Shown: positions 51,840-61,235 of the stretch, piece by piece
How positions within the stretch are numbered: position 1 is the first letter of the stretch
Layout: the number at the start of each line of letters is the position of its first letter
NCBI GenBank assembly: GCA_945897805.1
Contig: CAMDFX010000006.1
Span: forward strand, 105,220 to 169,219
Source of the DNA: Chryseobacterium gleum
GTDB taxonomy: Bacteria; Bacteroidota; Bacteroidia; Flavobacteriales_D; Crocinitomicaceae
Reading direction: 5' to 3'
Length of the DNA: 64,000 bases
Made by a program: the position numbers and the translations under genes
Notes under the pieces: model-generated
Told to the model about the DNA's origin: nothing
Seen by the model: the letters and a program-made list of their open reading frames with translations, nothing else
Databases searched by the model: none

Positions 51840-53738
51840 ATGAATATCAAAGATTTAGAGAGCAAAAAACTCCCTGATTTGCGTGAAATTGCCAAAGCAG
51901 CCGGAATAAAAAAAGTTGAAACTTTTAAAAAATCTGAACTTGTTGATGCAATCAAAGAACTTTCATCAACCACAAGCGATGAAAATTCAGCTCAAATTCA
52001 AAGAAATACAAAGCCCGAAAAAGCAAAAGTTCAAGACGCGGCTTCTGAAATTATTCCAATTGCAGAGACTAAAACAGATGAATCAATTGCTAACAAGCCT
52101 GAAGGCGAAAATCCAATCAAGAAAAGAAAAAGATTGGCTCCTGAAAAAGTAATTATTGGTGCTAAACAACCAATGATTCAAAAAACAGAAGAAAACAGCG
52201 ACCTCTTTACCATCGTTGCTGAAACAAAAGTTGAAATTTCCGCTGCAGATTTAGAAAAGATTACTGAAACAAATTTAGATGTAAAACCAGAAAATAAAGG
52301 ACGTGATATCCGCAAAGAATTTGCCAACAAAAAACCATTTCAACCCAAAGAAAATAGTCTGGAATCAAAAGAAAAAAGACCTTTCATCGAGGGAAATGAA
52401 GAAAAAAACACTCCAGTAGAAGGAGAAATTATACCTGTAGAAAGAAAACCTTTCGTACAAACGCACAAACCAAATCCAAATCAGAATAGACCAAACCCAA
52501 GGCCTAATCCCAATCAAAACCCAAATCAGAATCCAAATCAGCAACGCAATCAAAATCCAAATCAATTGGCTCAGCAACAACGTCAAGCTGAAAAAGAAGC
52601 GGAAGAAGAATTGTATGATTTAGCTGGAATTGTAAGCGCCGAAGGTGTTTTAGAAGTGATTCAAGACGGTTTCGGTTTCTTGCGTTCTTCAGATTATAAC
52701 TATTTGGCTTCACCTGATGATATTTATGTTTCTCAAAGTCAAATCAAACTTTTTGGATTGAAAACTGGAGATACAGTCAAAGGTACAATTCGACCGCCTC
52801 GTGAAGGTGAGAAATTTTTCCCTTTGGTGAAAGTAGATTCAATCAACGGTCGTCATCCTTCTTACATTCGTGATCGTGTTCCTTTTCAGTACTTAACCCC
52901 TTTGTTTCCAAATGAAAAATTCATTTTAACGGGCCACAAGGATGAAAGTATGTCAACAAGAATTATGGACATGTTTGCTCCAATTGGAAAAGGTCAACGT
53001 GGAATGATTGTTGCGCAACCAAAAACTGGTAAAACAATGCTATTGAAAGATGTTGCCAATGCAATTGCGGCAAATCATCCGGAAGTCTACTTGATTGTTT
53101 TATTGATTGATGAACGTCCTGAAGAGGTTACAGACATGGCTCGAAGCGTAAAAGCAGAAGTTGTTGCTTCAACATTTGACGAGCCTGCTGAAAGACACGT
53201 GAAAGTGGCAAATATTGTGCTTGAAAAAGCAAAACGAATGGTTGAATGTGGTCATGATGTTTGCATTTTATTAGATTCAATTACACGTTTAGCACGCGCT
53301 TACAATACTGTTTCACCTGCTTCTGGAAAAGTACTTTCTGGTGGTGTAGATGCCAATGCGTTGCACAAACCAAAACGTTTCTTCGGTTCTGCAAGAAAAA
53401 TCGAAAATGGTGGTTCACTTTCAATTTTAGCGACTGCTTTAGTTGAAACAGGTTCTAAAATGGACGAGGTAATTTTCGAAGAGTTCAAAGGAACTGGAAA
53501 CATGGAATTACAATTGGATCGTAAAATTTCTAATCGTAGAATTTTCCCAGCTATTGACATTTTAGCTTCTGGAACAAGACGCGACGATTTGTTGGTAAAC
53601 AAAGACATGTTGCAACGGATTTATGTATTGCGTCGCCACATTGCCGATATGAATCCAGTGGAAGCAATGGAATTTTTGAAATCACAAATGGACCATACCC
53701 GCTCAAATGAAGAGTTTTTGGTTTCAATGAACAGATAA
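51840..53738 (+). CDS. rho: Transcription termination factor Rho with Asn/Pro/Gln-rich insertion
   Basis: A 632-residue Rho, ~210 longer than E. coli Rho (419). Residues 1-35 are the N-terminal Rho_N helix bundle ([19 protein letters not shown]). From ~40 to ~255 comes a charged, low-complexity stretch that ends in an Asn/Pro/Gln repeat (residues ~211-250: [16 protein letters not shown]). The RNA-binding cold-shock domain ([23 protein letters not shown]) and the ATPase (PKTGKT with Lys398, [11 protein letters not shown], and a [12 protein letters not shown]-loop) follow and look intact. It is a hexameric helicase that terminates untranslated transcripts. A terminator hairpin follows the stop directly. 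Confidence 0.96.
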   Translation: MNIKDLESKKLPDLREIAKAAGIKKVETFKKSELVDAIKELSSTTSDENSAQIQRNTKPEKAKVQDAASEIIPIAETKTDESIANKPEGENPIKKRKRLAPEKVIIGAKQPMIQKTEENSDLFTIVAETKVEISAADLEKITETNLDVKPENKGRDIRKEFANKKPFQPKENSLESKEKRPFIEGNEEKNTPVEGEIIPVERKPFVQTHKPNPNQNRPNPRPNPNQNPNQNPNQQRNQNPNQLAQQQRQAEKEAEEELYDLAGIVSAEGVLEVIQDGFGFLRSSDYNYLASPDDIYVSQSQIKLFGLKTGDTVKGTIRPPREGEKFFPLVKVDSINGRHPSYIRDRVPFQYLTPLFPNEKFILTGHKDESMSTRIMDMFAPIGKGQRGMIVAQPKTGKTMLLKDVANAIAANHPEVYLIVLLIDERPEEVTDMARSVKAEVVASTFDEPAERHVKVANIVLEKAKRMVECGHDVCILLDSITRLARAYNTVSPASGKVLSGGVDANALHKPKRFFGSARKIENGGSLSILATALVETGSKMDEVIFEEFKGTGNMELQLDRKISNRRIFPAIDILASGTRRDDLLVNKDMLQRIYVLRRHIADMNPVEAMEFLKSQMDHTRSNEEFLVSMNR

Positions 53739-53748
53739 TTAAATTATT

Positions 53749-53789
53749 AAAACTGTCAATTTCTACTTTAAAATTGGCAGTTTTTTTTT
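53749..53789 (+). terminator. Rho-independent terminator after rho
   Basis: A 14-bp stem AAAACTGTCAATTT (53749-53762) with AAATTGGCAGTTTT (53771-53784), one G-T wobble, then a T-run to 53789. It is 10 bases after the rho stop. Confidence 0.88.
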
Positions 53790-53797
53790 GAATCAAT

Positions 53798-54361
53798 ATG
53801 AGAATTACAGTTAAAGTTGGATTTTTATTTGCCATTGGATGGATGCTTGTCAAGATGACTTTTCATTTTGCAGGGATTTCTGCAACTTCAATTGTACCAA
53901 CTATTTTCATTAATATGTTTTTGCTTTTATCTTCCATTTCTGTGGGATTATATATGCATAAAAAACGAGAAGGTTTTTCACAGGGAAATGCTTTAAGCGA
54001 TATCAAATCTTGCATGACTGTTGGCATTCCTTACAGCGTTTTGGTTGTGATTTTTGTTTATGTGTATTACAATTACATCAATCCAGATTTTGTAAATCAC
54101 ATGATAGCTGAAAAATTAAACGCTTACAAAATAGGATTAGCAAATCCTGAAGAGTTAAAATTAATTCGCGCCAGTAATGAAGCATTTGAAGTAATGACCA
54201 AGGAAGATATTTTCAAGGAAATGGAAAAAAGCACGAGAAGTACAATTTCACCTTTTTCGATAACAACGATTTCTCTACTCGGAATGATTTTACTTTCAAC
54301 TGTTTACAGTATCTTAGCAACTGTAATATTCAGAAAAGTTTTAATGCGTGGCTTAAGATAA
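53798..54361 (+). CDS. DUF4199-like membrane protein
   Basis: A 187-residue membrane protein with four hydrophobic segments (about 7-25, 32-52, 75-96 and 152-178). The layout (IGWMLVKMTFHFAGI, GLYMHKKREG, FSQGNALSDIKSCMTVGIPYSVL) and a hydrophilic middle rich in Lys/Glu with the FxEMEK segment match DUF4199 proteins, common in Bacteroidota and often near cell-surface glycan or lipid genes. Function is unknown. It starts 9 bases after the rho terminator and its end overlaps the opposing gene by 9 bases. Confidence 0.75.
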   Translation: MRITVKVGFLFAIGWMLVKMTFHFAGISATSIVPTIFINMFLLLSSISVGLYMHKKREGFSQGNALSDIKSCMTVGIPYSVLVVIFVYVYYNYINPDFVNHMIAEKLNAYKIGLANPEELKLIRASNEAFEVMTKEDIFKEMEKSTRSTISPFSITTISLLGMILLSTVYSILATVIFRKVLMRGLR

Positions 54362-55018
54362 AACTGATTTTTTATCAAATTCAATATTTTTAGCTCCCAA
54401 GTAAAAACAAATTGTACATCCCAACATGAAAAGATGACTTAAATCGTCTTTATTCAACCATTTATAAGGATTTATTTTCAAGATAAATATAAATGCTGAA
54501 GGCAAACAAACCAACACACCATAAACCATATATTTCATGTAGTTGTGTCCTTGTTTCAAATAAATATATCCATAAACACCACAAAAAAAGATGTATGTCA
54601 CGATTGCATCAATGGCAATAAAAAGAAAATTTTGCTTCCACAAGGCCAAGAATAAAAATGTACTGGCTTTTACAATGATACCAATCTTAAATATTTTTTT
54701 GTTTGACTGATTTTTCATTTTAACTAGCATAGCATTGCTAGCAAAATATCCAGAAATGATACCGGTAATCCAATTTGGAAATTTTCCAGGAATAGATAAA
54801 TACTGAAAAAACAAATGACCAAAACCAGCAAAAAGAGTGGAGCAAGAAAAAGTAATGAAAAAATACTTCCAATAATTTACCTCTTCACCATTTCTATCTT
54901 TCAATTTCAAAAATGCATAAAAACAAAAGGAAGCAATTATCCAATTTGTTACCGCCGCCATAGGTTCTTGAAGTTTTATTCCTTGAAAAGAAAAATGGAT
55001 GATTTCTGTTTGATTCAT
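54353..55018 (-). CDS. Unrecognised polytopic membrane protein
   Basis: A 221-residue protein with about seven hydrophobic segments (starting near residues 22, 49, 78, 105, 129, 158 and 195). A His in GHLFFQ (about residue 66) and EP at residues 18-19 (LQEPMAAVTNW) are the only polar positions that stand out inside or beside the helices; this loosely recalls seven-helix DUF6962-type proteins, but I cannot confirm membership. The ATG at 55018 is directly preceded by a TAAATTTG box on the minus strand (55030-55023), so translation might begin nearly at the transcript start. No partner is implied by the neighbours. Confidence 0.6.
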   Translation of the reverse strand: MNQTEIIHFSFQGIKLQEPMAAVTNWIIASFCFYAFLKLKDRNGEEVNYWKYFFITFSCSTLFAGFGHLFFQYLSIPGKFPNWITGIISGYFASNAMLVKMKNQSNKKIFKIGIIVKASTFLFLALWKQNFLFIAIDAIVTYIFFCGVYGYIYLKQGHNYMKYMVYGVLVCLPSAFIFILKINPYKWLNKDDLSHLFMLGCTICFYLGAKNIEFDKKSVLS

Positions 55019-55147
55019 GTTGCAAATTTACGGAAAACCAATAAAATAAAGGGAATTTATAATTAATTCTGTATAAATTGTTCTATTTTAACATTCACTT
55101 ACTTACCTTTACAGACAGAAATAAAATCAAAATTCATCCATTTCAAC

Positions 55148-55756
55148 ATGAAAATTCCCTCCAAATATATGGAAGAAGCTGTCGAACAATTGGCAACACT
55201 TCCAAGCATTGGAAAACGTTCAGCTTTGCGTTTGGTCATTCATTTACTGAATAGAAAACCTGAAGAAATTGAGCGCTTTGCGCAATCTTTTTTGGAGATG
55301 AAAAAACATGTAAAATACTGTAAATCATGTGGAAACATTTCTGATTTAGAAATTTGCGCCATTTGCAGTAATCCGCAAAGAAAGCAAGATGAAATTTGTG
55401 TAGTGGAAGATGTTCGCGATGTCATGGCGATTGAAGAAACAGGTTCATTTCATGGAATTTACCACGTTTTAGGTGGAATTATTTCACCCATGGACGGCAT
55501 CGGACCGGCGGATTTAAATATTCCTTCACTTTTAGAAAAAATCAACACGGGAAATGTCAAAGAAGTCATTTTTGCTCTCAGCGCAACGATGGAAGGCGAC
55601 ACGACCAATTTCTTTTTGTACAAAAAAATCCAACCTTCTGGAATTACTGTCACAACCTTGTCAAGAGGGGTTTCTGTTGGCTCAGAACTGCAATATGCCG
55701 ACGGTTTGACATTGGGAAGATCGATTATTAATCGGACATTGTTTCGGGTGGATTGA
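55148..55756 (+). CDS. recR: Recombination mediator protein RecR
   Basis: A 202-residue RecR. The N-terminal helix-hairpin-helix (LATLPSIGKRSALRLVIHLL), the zinc finger (CKSCGNISDLEICAIC, four cysteines), and the Toprim domain (ICVVEDVRDVMAIEETGSF, YHVLGGIISPMDGIGP) are all present, plus the C-terminal TLSRGVSVGSELQYAD. RecR forms a ring with RecO to load RecA on SSB-covered DNA. In many bacteria it follows dnaX and a YbaB gene, but neither is here. The opposing acyl-CoA reductase gene ends 2 bases after its stop. Confidence 0.96.
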   Translation: MKIPSKYMEEAVEQLATLPSIGKRSALRLVIHLLNRKPEEIERFAQSFLEMKKHVKYCKSCGNISDLEICAICSNPQRKQDEICVVEDVRDVMAIEETGSFHGIYHVLGGIISPMDGIGPADLNIPSLLEKINTGNVKEVIFALSATMEGDTTNFFLYKKIQPSGITVTTLSRGVSVGSELQYADGLTLGRSIINRTLFRVD

Positions 55757-55758
55757 AA

Positions 55759-56805
55759 TTAGTTCAAGTTTTCCAGCCACTTCATCGTATCAATTCCATC
55801 TGCATAATCACTCAACATCGGACATTGCGCCTGACCAAAAGGGACATAATTATTCCCAACAATTAATTGGATACTTTCTTGGTGCATTTCTATGTAATTT
55901 TCAACTTCCGATTGATTTTCATATCGGTGGTAAAAAAGCATCGCCAAGGGTGAGTGAAGTTCAGCTGATTCCTTGAGCAAAACAAAACCATTATCCAAAA
56001 TATTTTCTTGGTTCATTAAATGAATCGCTTTGTTGTAATCGTAATTATTGGCGTATTTGTGGTGGTTGACAATTTCAGAATGATTGATTATTCCGCCAAA
56101 AAAACGATTGATATCAAAATCTGCTGGAATCAATATTTGTGACACATTGCGACAGCCTAAACCAAAATAAGTAAAAATATCTTTTCCCAATTCGTGGATT
56201 TGCGATTCTGTTTCTGTTCCGTCCAAAATGGCTAATGAAGTTCTGTTTTTTCTAAAAATATGCGGATATTTACCAAAATAGTTCTCAAAATAACGCATTG
56301 AATTGTTGCTTCCTGTTGCAATCATGGCATCAATCTCACCTATTCTACCTTCGGTCAACGTAATATTAGCCTTAATTTCTGGAGCAAATTTGATTAACAA
56401 ATCGGTCAAAACTGGCAGTAGCGTTTTATCATCCGAACTCATTTTTGCAACAATATGATGACCAGACAACAATACACAAAGAAAATCGTGAAATCCTACC
56501 AAAGGTAAATTTCCAGCCATGATCACTCCTACTCTTTTTGGATTTTCAGTAAAATAATAATTTGATGTCCATGAAGTTAAAGATTCAATCGTCAATTGAT
56601 TTCCCAACGCCAACAATGATTCACAAACTGATTTTTTTGAAAACCAACCATTGAAATGAATTTGTCGATCAATTACAATTTGCAATTTTTCGTATTCTTC
56701 TTCTGTTAATCCAAGGGAAAAATCTGTCCAAGGTTCTTGCTTTCCTGCCTGAACCATCACTTTTCCTAACTGGGCAAATGCAGTAATAAATGTCTCTTTA
56801 TTCAC
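55759..56805 (-). CDS. LuxC-like acyl-CoA reductase
   Basis: A 348-residue member of the LuxC/acyl-CoA reductase family, a distant aldehyde-dehydrogenase-fold enzyme. Recognisable pieces: RVGVIMAGNLPLVGFHDFLCVLL (NAD-binding strand and loop), SDDKTLLPVL, MIATGSNNSMRYFENYFG and FTYFGLGCRNVSQI, in which the Cys is the expected nucleophile. These enzymes reduce acyl-CoA to aldehydes with NADPH. The family is common in Bacteroidota outside luminous systems; no luciferase or acyltransferase genes are near. The start is a GTG at 56805; no ATG is available close by. Confidence 0.85.
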   Translation of the reverse strand: MNKETFITAFAQLGKVMVQAGKQEPWTDFSLGLTEEEYEKLQIVIDRQIHFNGWFSKKSVCESLLALGNQLTIESLTSWTSNYYFTENPKRVGVIMAGNLPLVGFHDFLCVLLSGHHIVAKMSSDDKTLLPVLTDLLIKFAPEIKANITLTEGRIGEIDAMIATGSNNSMRYFENYFGKYPHIFRKNRTSLAILDGTETESQIHELGKDIFTYFGLGCRNVSQILIPADFDINRFFGGIINHSEIVNHHKYANNYDYNKAIHLMNQENILDNGFVLLKESAELHSPLAMLFYHRYENQSEVENYIEMHQESIQLIVGNNYVPFGQAQCPMLSDYADGIDTMKWLENLN

Positions 56806-56951
56806 GATGTAAAATTAATTGAAAAAGCCAAGAGTTGTGTCACAAATGAATTATTAATTGTAAAGTTAAGTTCATTATTTCCAAATCGACTCGTTGTAAT
56901 ATTTATTTGACCAATCAAAATCAAATATAAAAAATTACGCCTTAGATTTCG

Positions 56952-56959
56952 TACATTTG
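56952..56959 (+). promoter_or_regulatory. -7 promoter element of the DCC-family gene
   Basis: TACATTTG, a perfect TAnnTTTG, 16 bases before the chosen ATG at 56975. The box overlaps a TTG codon (56957) that lies in the gene frame, which argues against using that TTG as the start. Confidence 0.6.
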
Positions 56960-56974
56960 AGCAAAGAAAATGCA

Positions 56975-57373
56975 ATGAAAAAGGAGGTTCCGATTGTTTT
57001 TTATGACGGAGATTGTGGTTTTTGCAACAAAACCGTGCAATTCATTCTGAAAAACGGAAAAAACCAAAATCTTCACTTTGCTGCATTACAATCCATCTTC
57101 TCAAAAGATTTTTTTGAAAGCAATCAATTTCCCCAACCAGATTTGAGTACTTTTTATTTCTGGAATGGTAAAGATTTGTTTTCGAAATCAACAGCAGTAC
57201 TTCACTTACTAGATCAACTAAAAATCAGATTTCATTTTTTAAAAATCGGCTACATTTTACCAAAACCACTAAGAGATAAAATGTATGATTTTGTTGCCAA
57301 ACGAAGACATAAAATATCCAATGGATTTTGCGTTATTCCAAGTATTGAAGATAGCAAAAAGTTTATTTCTTAG
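56975..57373 (+). CDS. DCC-family (DUF393) thiol-disulfide oxidoreductase-like protein
   Basis: A ~132-residue protein with the DUF393 hallmark: a beta strand followed by FYDGDCGFCNKTVQFIL (DxDCxxC motif), then LHFAALQS and a DQLKIRFHFLKIGYILPKPLRDKMYDFVAKRRHK stretch (I cite KIGYILPKPLRD). The CxxC pair resembles a thioredoxin-type site, but the family's function is not established. It is soluble. I choose the ATG at 56975 because the TTG further up sits inside the promoter box. Its last 11 bases overlap the end of the convergent OstA-like gene. Confidence 0.8.
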   Translation: MKKEVPIVFYDGDCGFCNKTVQFILKNGKNQNLHFAALQSIFSKDFFESNQFPQPDLSTFYFWNGKDLFSKSTAVLHLLDQLKIRFHFLKIGYILPKPLRDKMYDFVAKRRHKISNGFCVIPSIEDSKKFIS

Positions 57374-58970
57374 TCGATTTTATTGCATTTTCCTCTAGTG
57401 CACTTTTTTCTATAATTTCTTTCGGCTCCTCTATGATTTTTAATAAATCCGCCACATTCAAAGGTCGATATTTTGGATTCCAGGAAAAATATTGGATAAA
57501 CTGTTCATCCTTATTGATTTGATCCATGGGATACATCACGCCATCTGGTTGCCCGAGGTACGTGACACTTTCCACTTCTCCACTATCCAACAAAACTTTC
57601 AAATCACTGGCATACAACCTTGTCATTCCTTTTCTTTGTATTTCTACCAGTGTATCATTTTCCTTTGTTTCTTCCGGAAAATAAACTGTTTGCGCATTTC
57701 CTTTTACATCCAGTTTTTTTAATTCATTTGCTATAAAATAAGCAATCATCTTTTTACCAGCAACTTGATTGTAAAATTTACCAGAATCCAATTGCATGAC
57801 TGCTGATGATTTATCAGTAATCTCTACCCTTTCAATGATTGTATCATTCAGAAAAACTTCCATAAATTGTCCCTTCAATTCCGCATTTTTACTCCAAACC
57901 ATCGGCTTTTCGAACATTTGCAACTTTCCGCCTTGTTGCTGATAGCTGAGACTGTCGCATTTTCCTTGAAAATCTTTGCTGAAAATCCGCACATCGTTGT
58001 GTCCCAATATTTTTTCTAATTGATTGAGACTATCTTGAAAACTGAACAATGTATCTGCATGGATGAAAAGTGTATCCTCTTTGAGTTGATATTGGGCAAT
58101 TGCTTTTCCTGTTAAAAATCCATATTTCTTCAAATCGGAAAAATAGGCTTTCTCCCCATTAAATGAGATTTTATTGGTTGTATCTCGATAGAAAATATTT
58201 CCTTTTCCTTGCGAAATTCCTTTTTGGGGATTGACATATAAACTGTCTCCAGAAATAAATTTACTTTCTTTTATGATCGAAGCATTTTTTTGTAAAACGC
58301 CTTCTTCGGTTTCCGTTTGAAACCATCCTTTTTCGCAATGAATTGAATATGTTTTCGATGTGATATCTGTTGGGCCAAAGAAATAAACTTTTTTTACCAA
58401 ATATTTATATCTCAATGTATCTGTTATCATAGATAAGCTATCATTTCGATAATTTACTTTTCCGCTAAAAAAAAGATTTTTGGTATTTGGATAAAAATAA
58501 CCGACTTTACTTGTCAAGATTTCTTTGCTAAGAATACTTTCAATTCTACCACCATTTCTATAAACGGCTTGCTTCAATTTGGCATCATATTCAAGCGTAT
58601 CGGTCAATAATTTGTATTCTCGATCTCGCATTCTCACATTTCCCCACAACTTTGCTTTTTTGGTTTTCCCGCTATAATACATGGAATCACAAAACAAATT
58701 GAGCGTGTCGTTGCTATTTATATGTACTTTTCCGTAGGCTTTAACCTCGTTCGTTTTATCGTAAAAATAAGCTGAATCACAATATATTACATTTCCTTGG
58801 TAAGTAAAATTGACACCACCTCCAGTCAATTTTTGTGCGCCTGTCTTTTCGTTAAATGAAAGTTTGTAAGCCCCTGGTAATAATTCTAAAATATCGTTTT
58901 GACTCCACGAATTGGGCGAGAACAAAAAAATTGCGCCTATGACAAGCGCAATTTTAGATATTTTAAACAT
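57363..58970 (-). CDS. OstA-like outer-membrane biogenesis protein
   Basis: About 535 residues with a signal peptide ending NSWSQ. Nearly the whole mature chain consists of short beta strands repeated in OstA-like pattern: GNVIYCDSAYFYDKTNEVKAYGKVHI, LNLFCDSMYYSGKTKKAKLWGNV (I cite AYGKVHI, KLWGNVRM), DRAREYKLL-type turns and DTLFIHADTL. This matches the OstA_2/LptA-like N-terminal family of Bacteroidota, thought to bridge lipopolysaccharide between membranes. The C-terminal ~90 residues are different (WNPKYRPLNVADLLKIIEEP). It is the last gene of the fur-STAS-purA string; purA lies just 11 bases upstream. I start at the ATG at 58970. Confidence 0.8.
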   Translation of the reverse strand: MFKISKIALVIGAIFLFSPNSWSQNDILELLPGAYKLSFNEKTGAQKLTGGGVNFTYQGNVIYCDSAYFYDKTNEVKAYGKVHINSNDTLNLFCDSMYYSGKTKKAKLWGNVRMRDREYKLLTDTLEYDAKLKQAVYRNGGRIESILSKEILTSKVGYFYPNTKNLFFSGKVNYRNDSLSMITDTLRYKYLVKKVYFFGPTDITSKTYSIHCEKGWFQTETEEGVLQKNASIIKESKFISGDSLYVNPQKGISQGKGNIFYRDTTNKISFNGEKAYFSDLKKYGFLTGKAIAQYQLKEDTLFIHADTLFSFQDSLNQLEKILGHNDVRIFSKDFQGKCDSLSYQQQGGKLQMFEKPMVWSKNAELKGQFMEVFLNDTIIERVEITDKSSAVMQLDSGKFYNQVAGKKMIAYFIANELKKLDVKGNAQTVYFPEETKENDTLVEIQRKGMTRLYASDLKVLLDSGEVESVTYLGQPDGVMYPMDQINKDEQFIQYFSWNPKYRPLNVADLLKIIEEPKEIIEKSALEENAIKSTKK

Positions 58971-58981
58971 GTTCTTCAATT

Positions 58982-60256
58982 TTACTTTTTATTTTGCAAA
59001 GTTTGCGTTCGATCTGGACCAACTGAAACCACAGTAATCGGAACCTCTAAAGCATTTTCAAGATAAGATACATAATCTTTCAACGCTTGCGGCGATTCTT
59101 CAAATGATTGTAGTTTTGTTAAATCACAATTCCAACCTTGTAATTCTTCATAAATTGGTTCAATTTCAACGTCATTGATATCAAATGGAAGGTAATCAAT
59201 AACCTCGCCATTAATTTTGTAGTGTGTGCACACTTTGATTTTATCAAAACTGCTCAAAACATCTGCCTTCATCATCGACAATTCAGAAACGCCATTGATC
59301 ATGATTGCATATTTCATTGCAGGTAAATCAACCCAGCCACATCTTCTTGGACGACCCGTTGTTGAACCAAATTCTCTTCCCTCCTGACGAATATGTTCTC
59401 CATCTTCATCCAATAATTCAGTTGGAAAAGGACCGCTCCCCACACGCGTGCAGTATGCTTTGAAAATTCCAATCACATCACCAATTTTTGTTGGCGCAAT
59501 GCCTAAACCAGTGCAAGTTCCTGCGGTAACCGTATTTGAAGAAGTTACGAATGGATAAGTTCCAAAGTCAATATCTAACATCGTACCTTGTGCACCTTCA
59601 GCCAAAATTTTCTTCCCTGATTTGATGGCATTATTGATATATTGCTCACTATCAACGCAATTCAACGATCGCAATAATTCAACTCCTTCGAAAAATGCTG
59701 GCTCAAGTTCGGCAATATCAAATTCAAAACCTTCATAACGCTTTAGCATTCCTTTGTGCTTTTCTATTAAAGCATCATATTTCTCCTTAAAATTCGGAGA
59801 AAAAATATCTCCAACTCGCAAACCATTTCGACCAGTTTTGTCCATGTAAGTTGGACCGATACCTTTCAAAGTCGAACCAATTTTATCTTTTCCTTTAGAA
59901 ATCTCAGAAGCAGCATCCAATAGTTTGTGTGTTGGAATAATGATGTGTGCTTTTTTAGAAATCAATAAAGCGTCTTTAATATTCAAATTAAAAGGCGCTA
60001 ACTTTTCAATTTCTTTTTGAAAAACTACTGGATCAATCACCACTCCATTTCCGATCAGATTTTTTACTTCTTTCCTGAAAATACCAGAAGGAATCGTATG
60101 TAAAACATGTTTTACACCTTCAAATTCAAGTGTATGTCCTGCATTTGGTCCACCTTGAAACCTTGCAATAATGTCGTACTTAGGAGTTAAAACATCCACG
60201 ATTTTTCCTTTTCCTTCGTCGCCCCATTGAAGGCCTAATAATACATCTACACCCAT
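58982..60256 (-). CDS. purA: Adenylosuccinate synthetase
   Basis: A 424-residue PurA. Diagnostic segments: GLQWGDEGKGKIVD (GTP site and catalytic Asp), GGPNAGHTLEF (catalytic His), LIGNGVVIDP, GPTYMDKTGRNGLR (IMP-binding), EGAQGTMLDIDFGTYPFVTSSNT, RVGSGPFPTEL, and the C-terminal TVVSVGPDRTQT. It condenses IMP with aspartate using GTP, the first step to AMP. Its start is 4 bases after the STAS gene's stop on the minus strand, in a tight string with fur and STAS. Confidence 0.97.
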   Translation of the reverse strand: MGVDVLLGLQWGDEGKGKIVDVLTPKYDIIARFQGGPNAGHTLEFEGVKHVLHTIPSGIFRKEVKNLIGNGVVIDPVVFQKEIEKLAPFNLNIKDALLISKKAHIIIPTHKLLDAASEISKGKDKIGSTLKGIGPTYMDKTGRNGLRVGDIFSPNFKEKYDALIEKHKGMLKRYEGFEFDIAELEPAFFEGVELLRSLNCVDSEQYINNAIKSGKKILAEGAQGTMLDIDFGTYPFVTSSNTVTAGTCTGLGIAPTKIGDVIGIFKAYCTRVGSGPFPTELLDEDGEHIRQEGREFGSTTGRPRRCGWVDLPAMKYAIMINGVSELSMMKADVLSSFDKIKVCTHYKINGEVIDYLPFDINDVEIEPIYEELQGWNCDLTKLQSFEESPQALKDYVSYLENALEVPITVVSVGPDRTQTLQNKK

Positions 60257-60259
60257 TGC

Positions 60260-60610
60260 TTAATTTGCGTTTACTTTTTTTAATCCTTCCTCTAAAGTTG
60301 GACAAATTGTGAATATTTCGTTTAATTTAGAAATGATAAATAATTTTTCAACAACACCATTCATGCCTGACAAAATCAAATCTTTCCCTGCATTTCTGGT
60401 TCTAGTCAAAGCTCTTATGAAAAAATTTAGACCAGAACTATTTATGTATTCAAGTTTTGCAATATCAAAAATGACAAATTTAATTTCTGATTCAATAATC
60501 TTATTTAAATCAATCATGATTTGCTCGACCATATCAACTTGACTAATTCTGCCAGAAATAGCAAATACAACCACATTTGGTTGATTAGTTATGTTATAAT
60601 CAAAATTCAC
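60260..60610 (-). CDS. STAS-domain anti-sigma-factor antagonist-like protein
   Basis: A 116-residue STAS domain (SpoIIAA/anti-anti-sigma fold). VVVFAISGRISQVDM at the N-terminus, then IKFVIFDIAKLEYINSSGLNFFIRAL: the serine in INSSGL is the usual phosphorylated position, next to the NSSG loop. LSGMNGVVEKLFIISKLNEIF follows. In SpoIIAA-like switches, a kinase/anti-sigma protein phosphorylates that serine; no such partner is visible here. The gene ends 4 bases before purA and starts with its first base shared by the fur stop. Confidence 0.85.
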   Translation of the reverse strand: MNFDYNITNQPNVVVFAISGRISQVDMVEQIMIDLNKIIESEIKFVIFDIAKLEYINSSGLNFFIRALTRTRNAGKDLILSGMNGVVEKLFIISKLNEIFTICPTLEEGLKKVNAN

Positions 60611-61065
60611 TATTCTTTTTCTTCTTTAGCGTTTGCTCTAACTCCATACAAATAAAGCGAATGATGTTGAATTTTTACTCCAAAAACTTCCTCGATTGTT
60701 GCTTTAATTTGCTGAATTCTGGGGTCACAAAACTCTATTACTTCTCCAGTATCAGTAATGATAACATGATCATGTTGTTTTGAACCGTGAGATTTTTCGA
60801 ACTGTGCGATATTTTTGCCAAACTGATGTTTTCTGACCAAATTACAAGCTAAAAGAAGTTCAATTGTATTATAAAGAGTAGCTCTAGAAACGCGGTAATT
60901 TTGGTTTTTCATTTTAATATATAAAGATTCAATATCAAAATGACCTTCATAATTATAAATTTCTAAGAGTATGGCGAAACGTTCAGGTGTTTTCCTGTGA
61001 CCATTTTTTTCGAGATAAGCCGAAAAAATATTCTTAACCGTTGATTGTAATTCTTCTGTCAACAT
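60610..61065 (-). CDS. Fur-family transcriptional regulator
   Basis: A 151-residue Fur/PerR-type regulator. The winged-helix domain has [32 protein letters not shown] and [24 protein letters not shown] (I cite [10 protein letters not shown] and [12 protein letters not shown]), including the VSRATLYNT recognition helix. The regulatory part holds [20 protein letters not shown] with the first metal site. The later CxxC zinc pairs typical of E. coli Fur are missing; only one Cys remains near that region. It may sense iron, zinc or peroxide. The gene leads a four-gene string (fur, STAS, purA, OstA-like), and its own -7 box lies upstream. Confidence 0.88.
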   Translation of the reverse strand: MLTEELQSTVKNIFSAYLEKNGHRKTPERFAILLEIYNYEGHFDIESLYIKMKNQNYRVSRATLYNTIELLLACNLVRKHQFGKNIAQFEKSHGSKQHDHVIITDTGEVIEFCDPRIQQIKATIEEVFGVKIQHHSLYLYGVRANAKEEKE

Positions 61066-61081
61066 TCCAAATGGGAAATTA

Positions 61082-61089
61082 CAAAATTA
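61082..61089 (-). promoter_or_regulatory. -7 promoter element of the fur-STAS-purA-ostA string
   Basis: On the minus strand TAATTTTG, an exact TAnnTTTG match, 16 bases before the fur start at 61065. No matching TTG at the standard distance. Confidence 0.55.
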
Positions 61090-61179
61090 ACGCTTTTTTT
61101 TGGTCTGAATTGAAATCAAGACTTTTCTTTTCACAATTTATTCACATTATGAAAATTTGCAAAAACTTGCTGAATTAGC

Positions 61180-61215
61180 AAAAAAAAAGCTGCTTGAATT
61201 TCAATCCAAGCAGCT
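61180..61215 (-). terminator. Rho-independent terminator of the S46 peptidase gene
   Basis: A 9-bp perfect stem AGCTGCTTG/CAAGCAGCT (61188-61196 with 61207-61215). On the minus strand it is followed by a run of eight T (opposite A at 61180-61187). It lies 21 bases after the stop at 61236. Confidence 0.9.
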
Positions 61216-61235
61216 AAAAAATAGTTATAAAAGTT

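Noticed and set aside
55759-56805. Bioluminescence locus suggested by the LuxC-like gene
   Set aside because: No luciferase, acyltransferase or acyl-protein synthetase genes are nearby; the family is widespread in non-luminous Bacteroidota.
56957-56974. TTG start for the DCC-family gene
   Set aside because: The TTG lies within a perfect TACATTTG promoter box, and an ATG at 56975 keeps the conserved FYDGDC motif.
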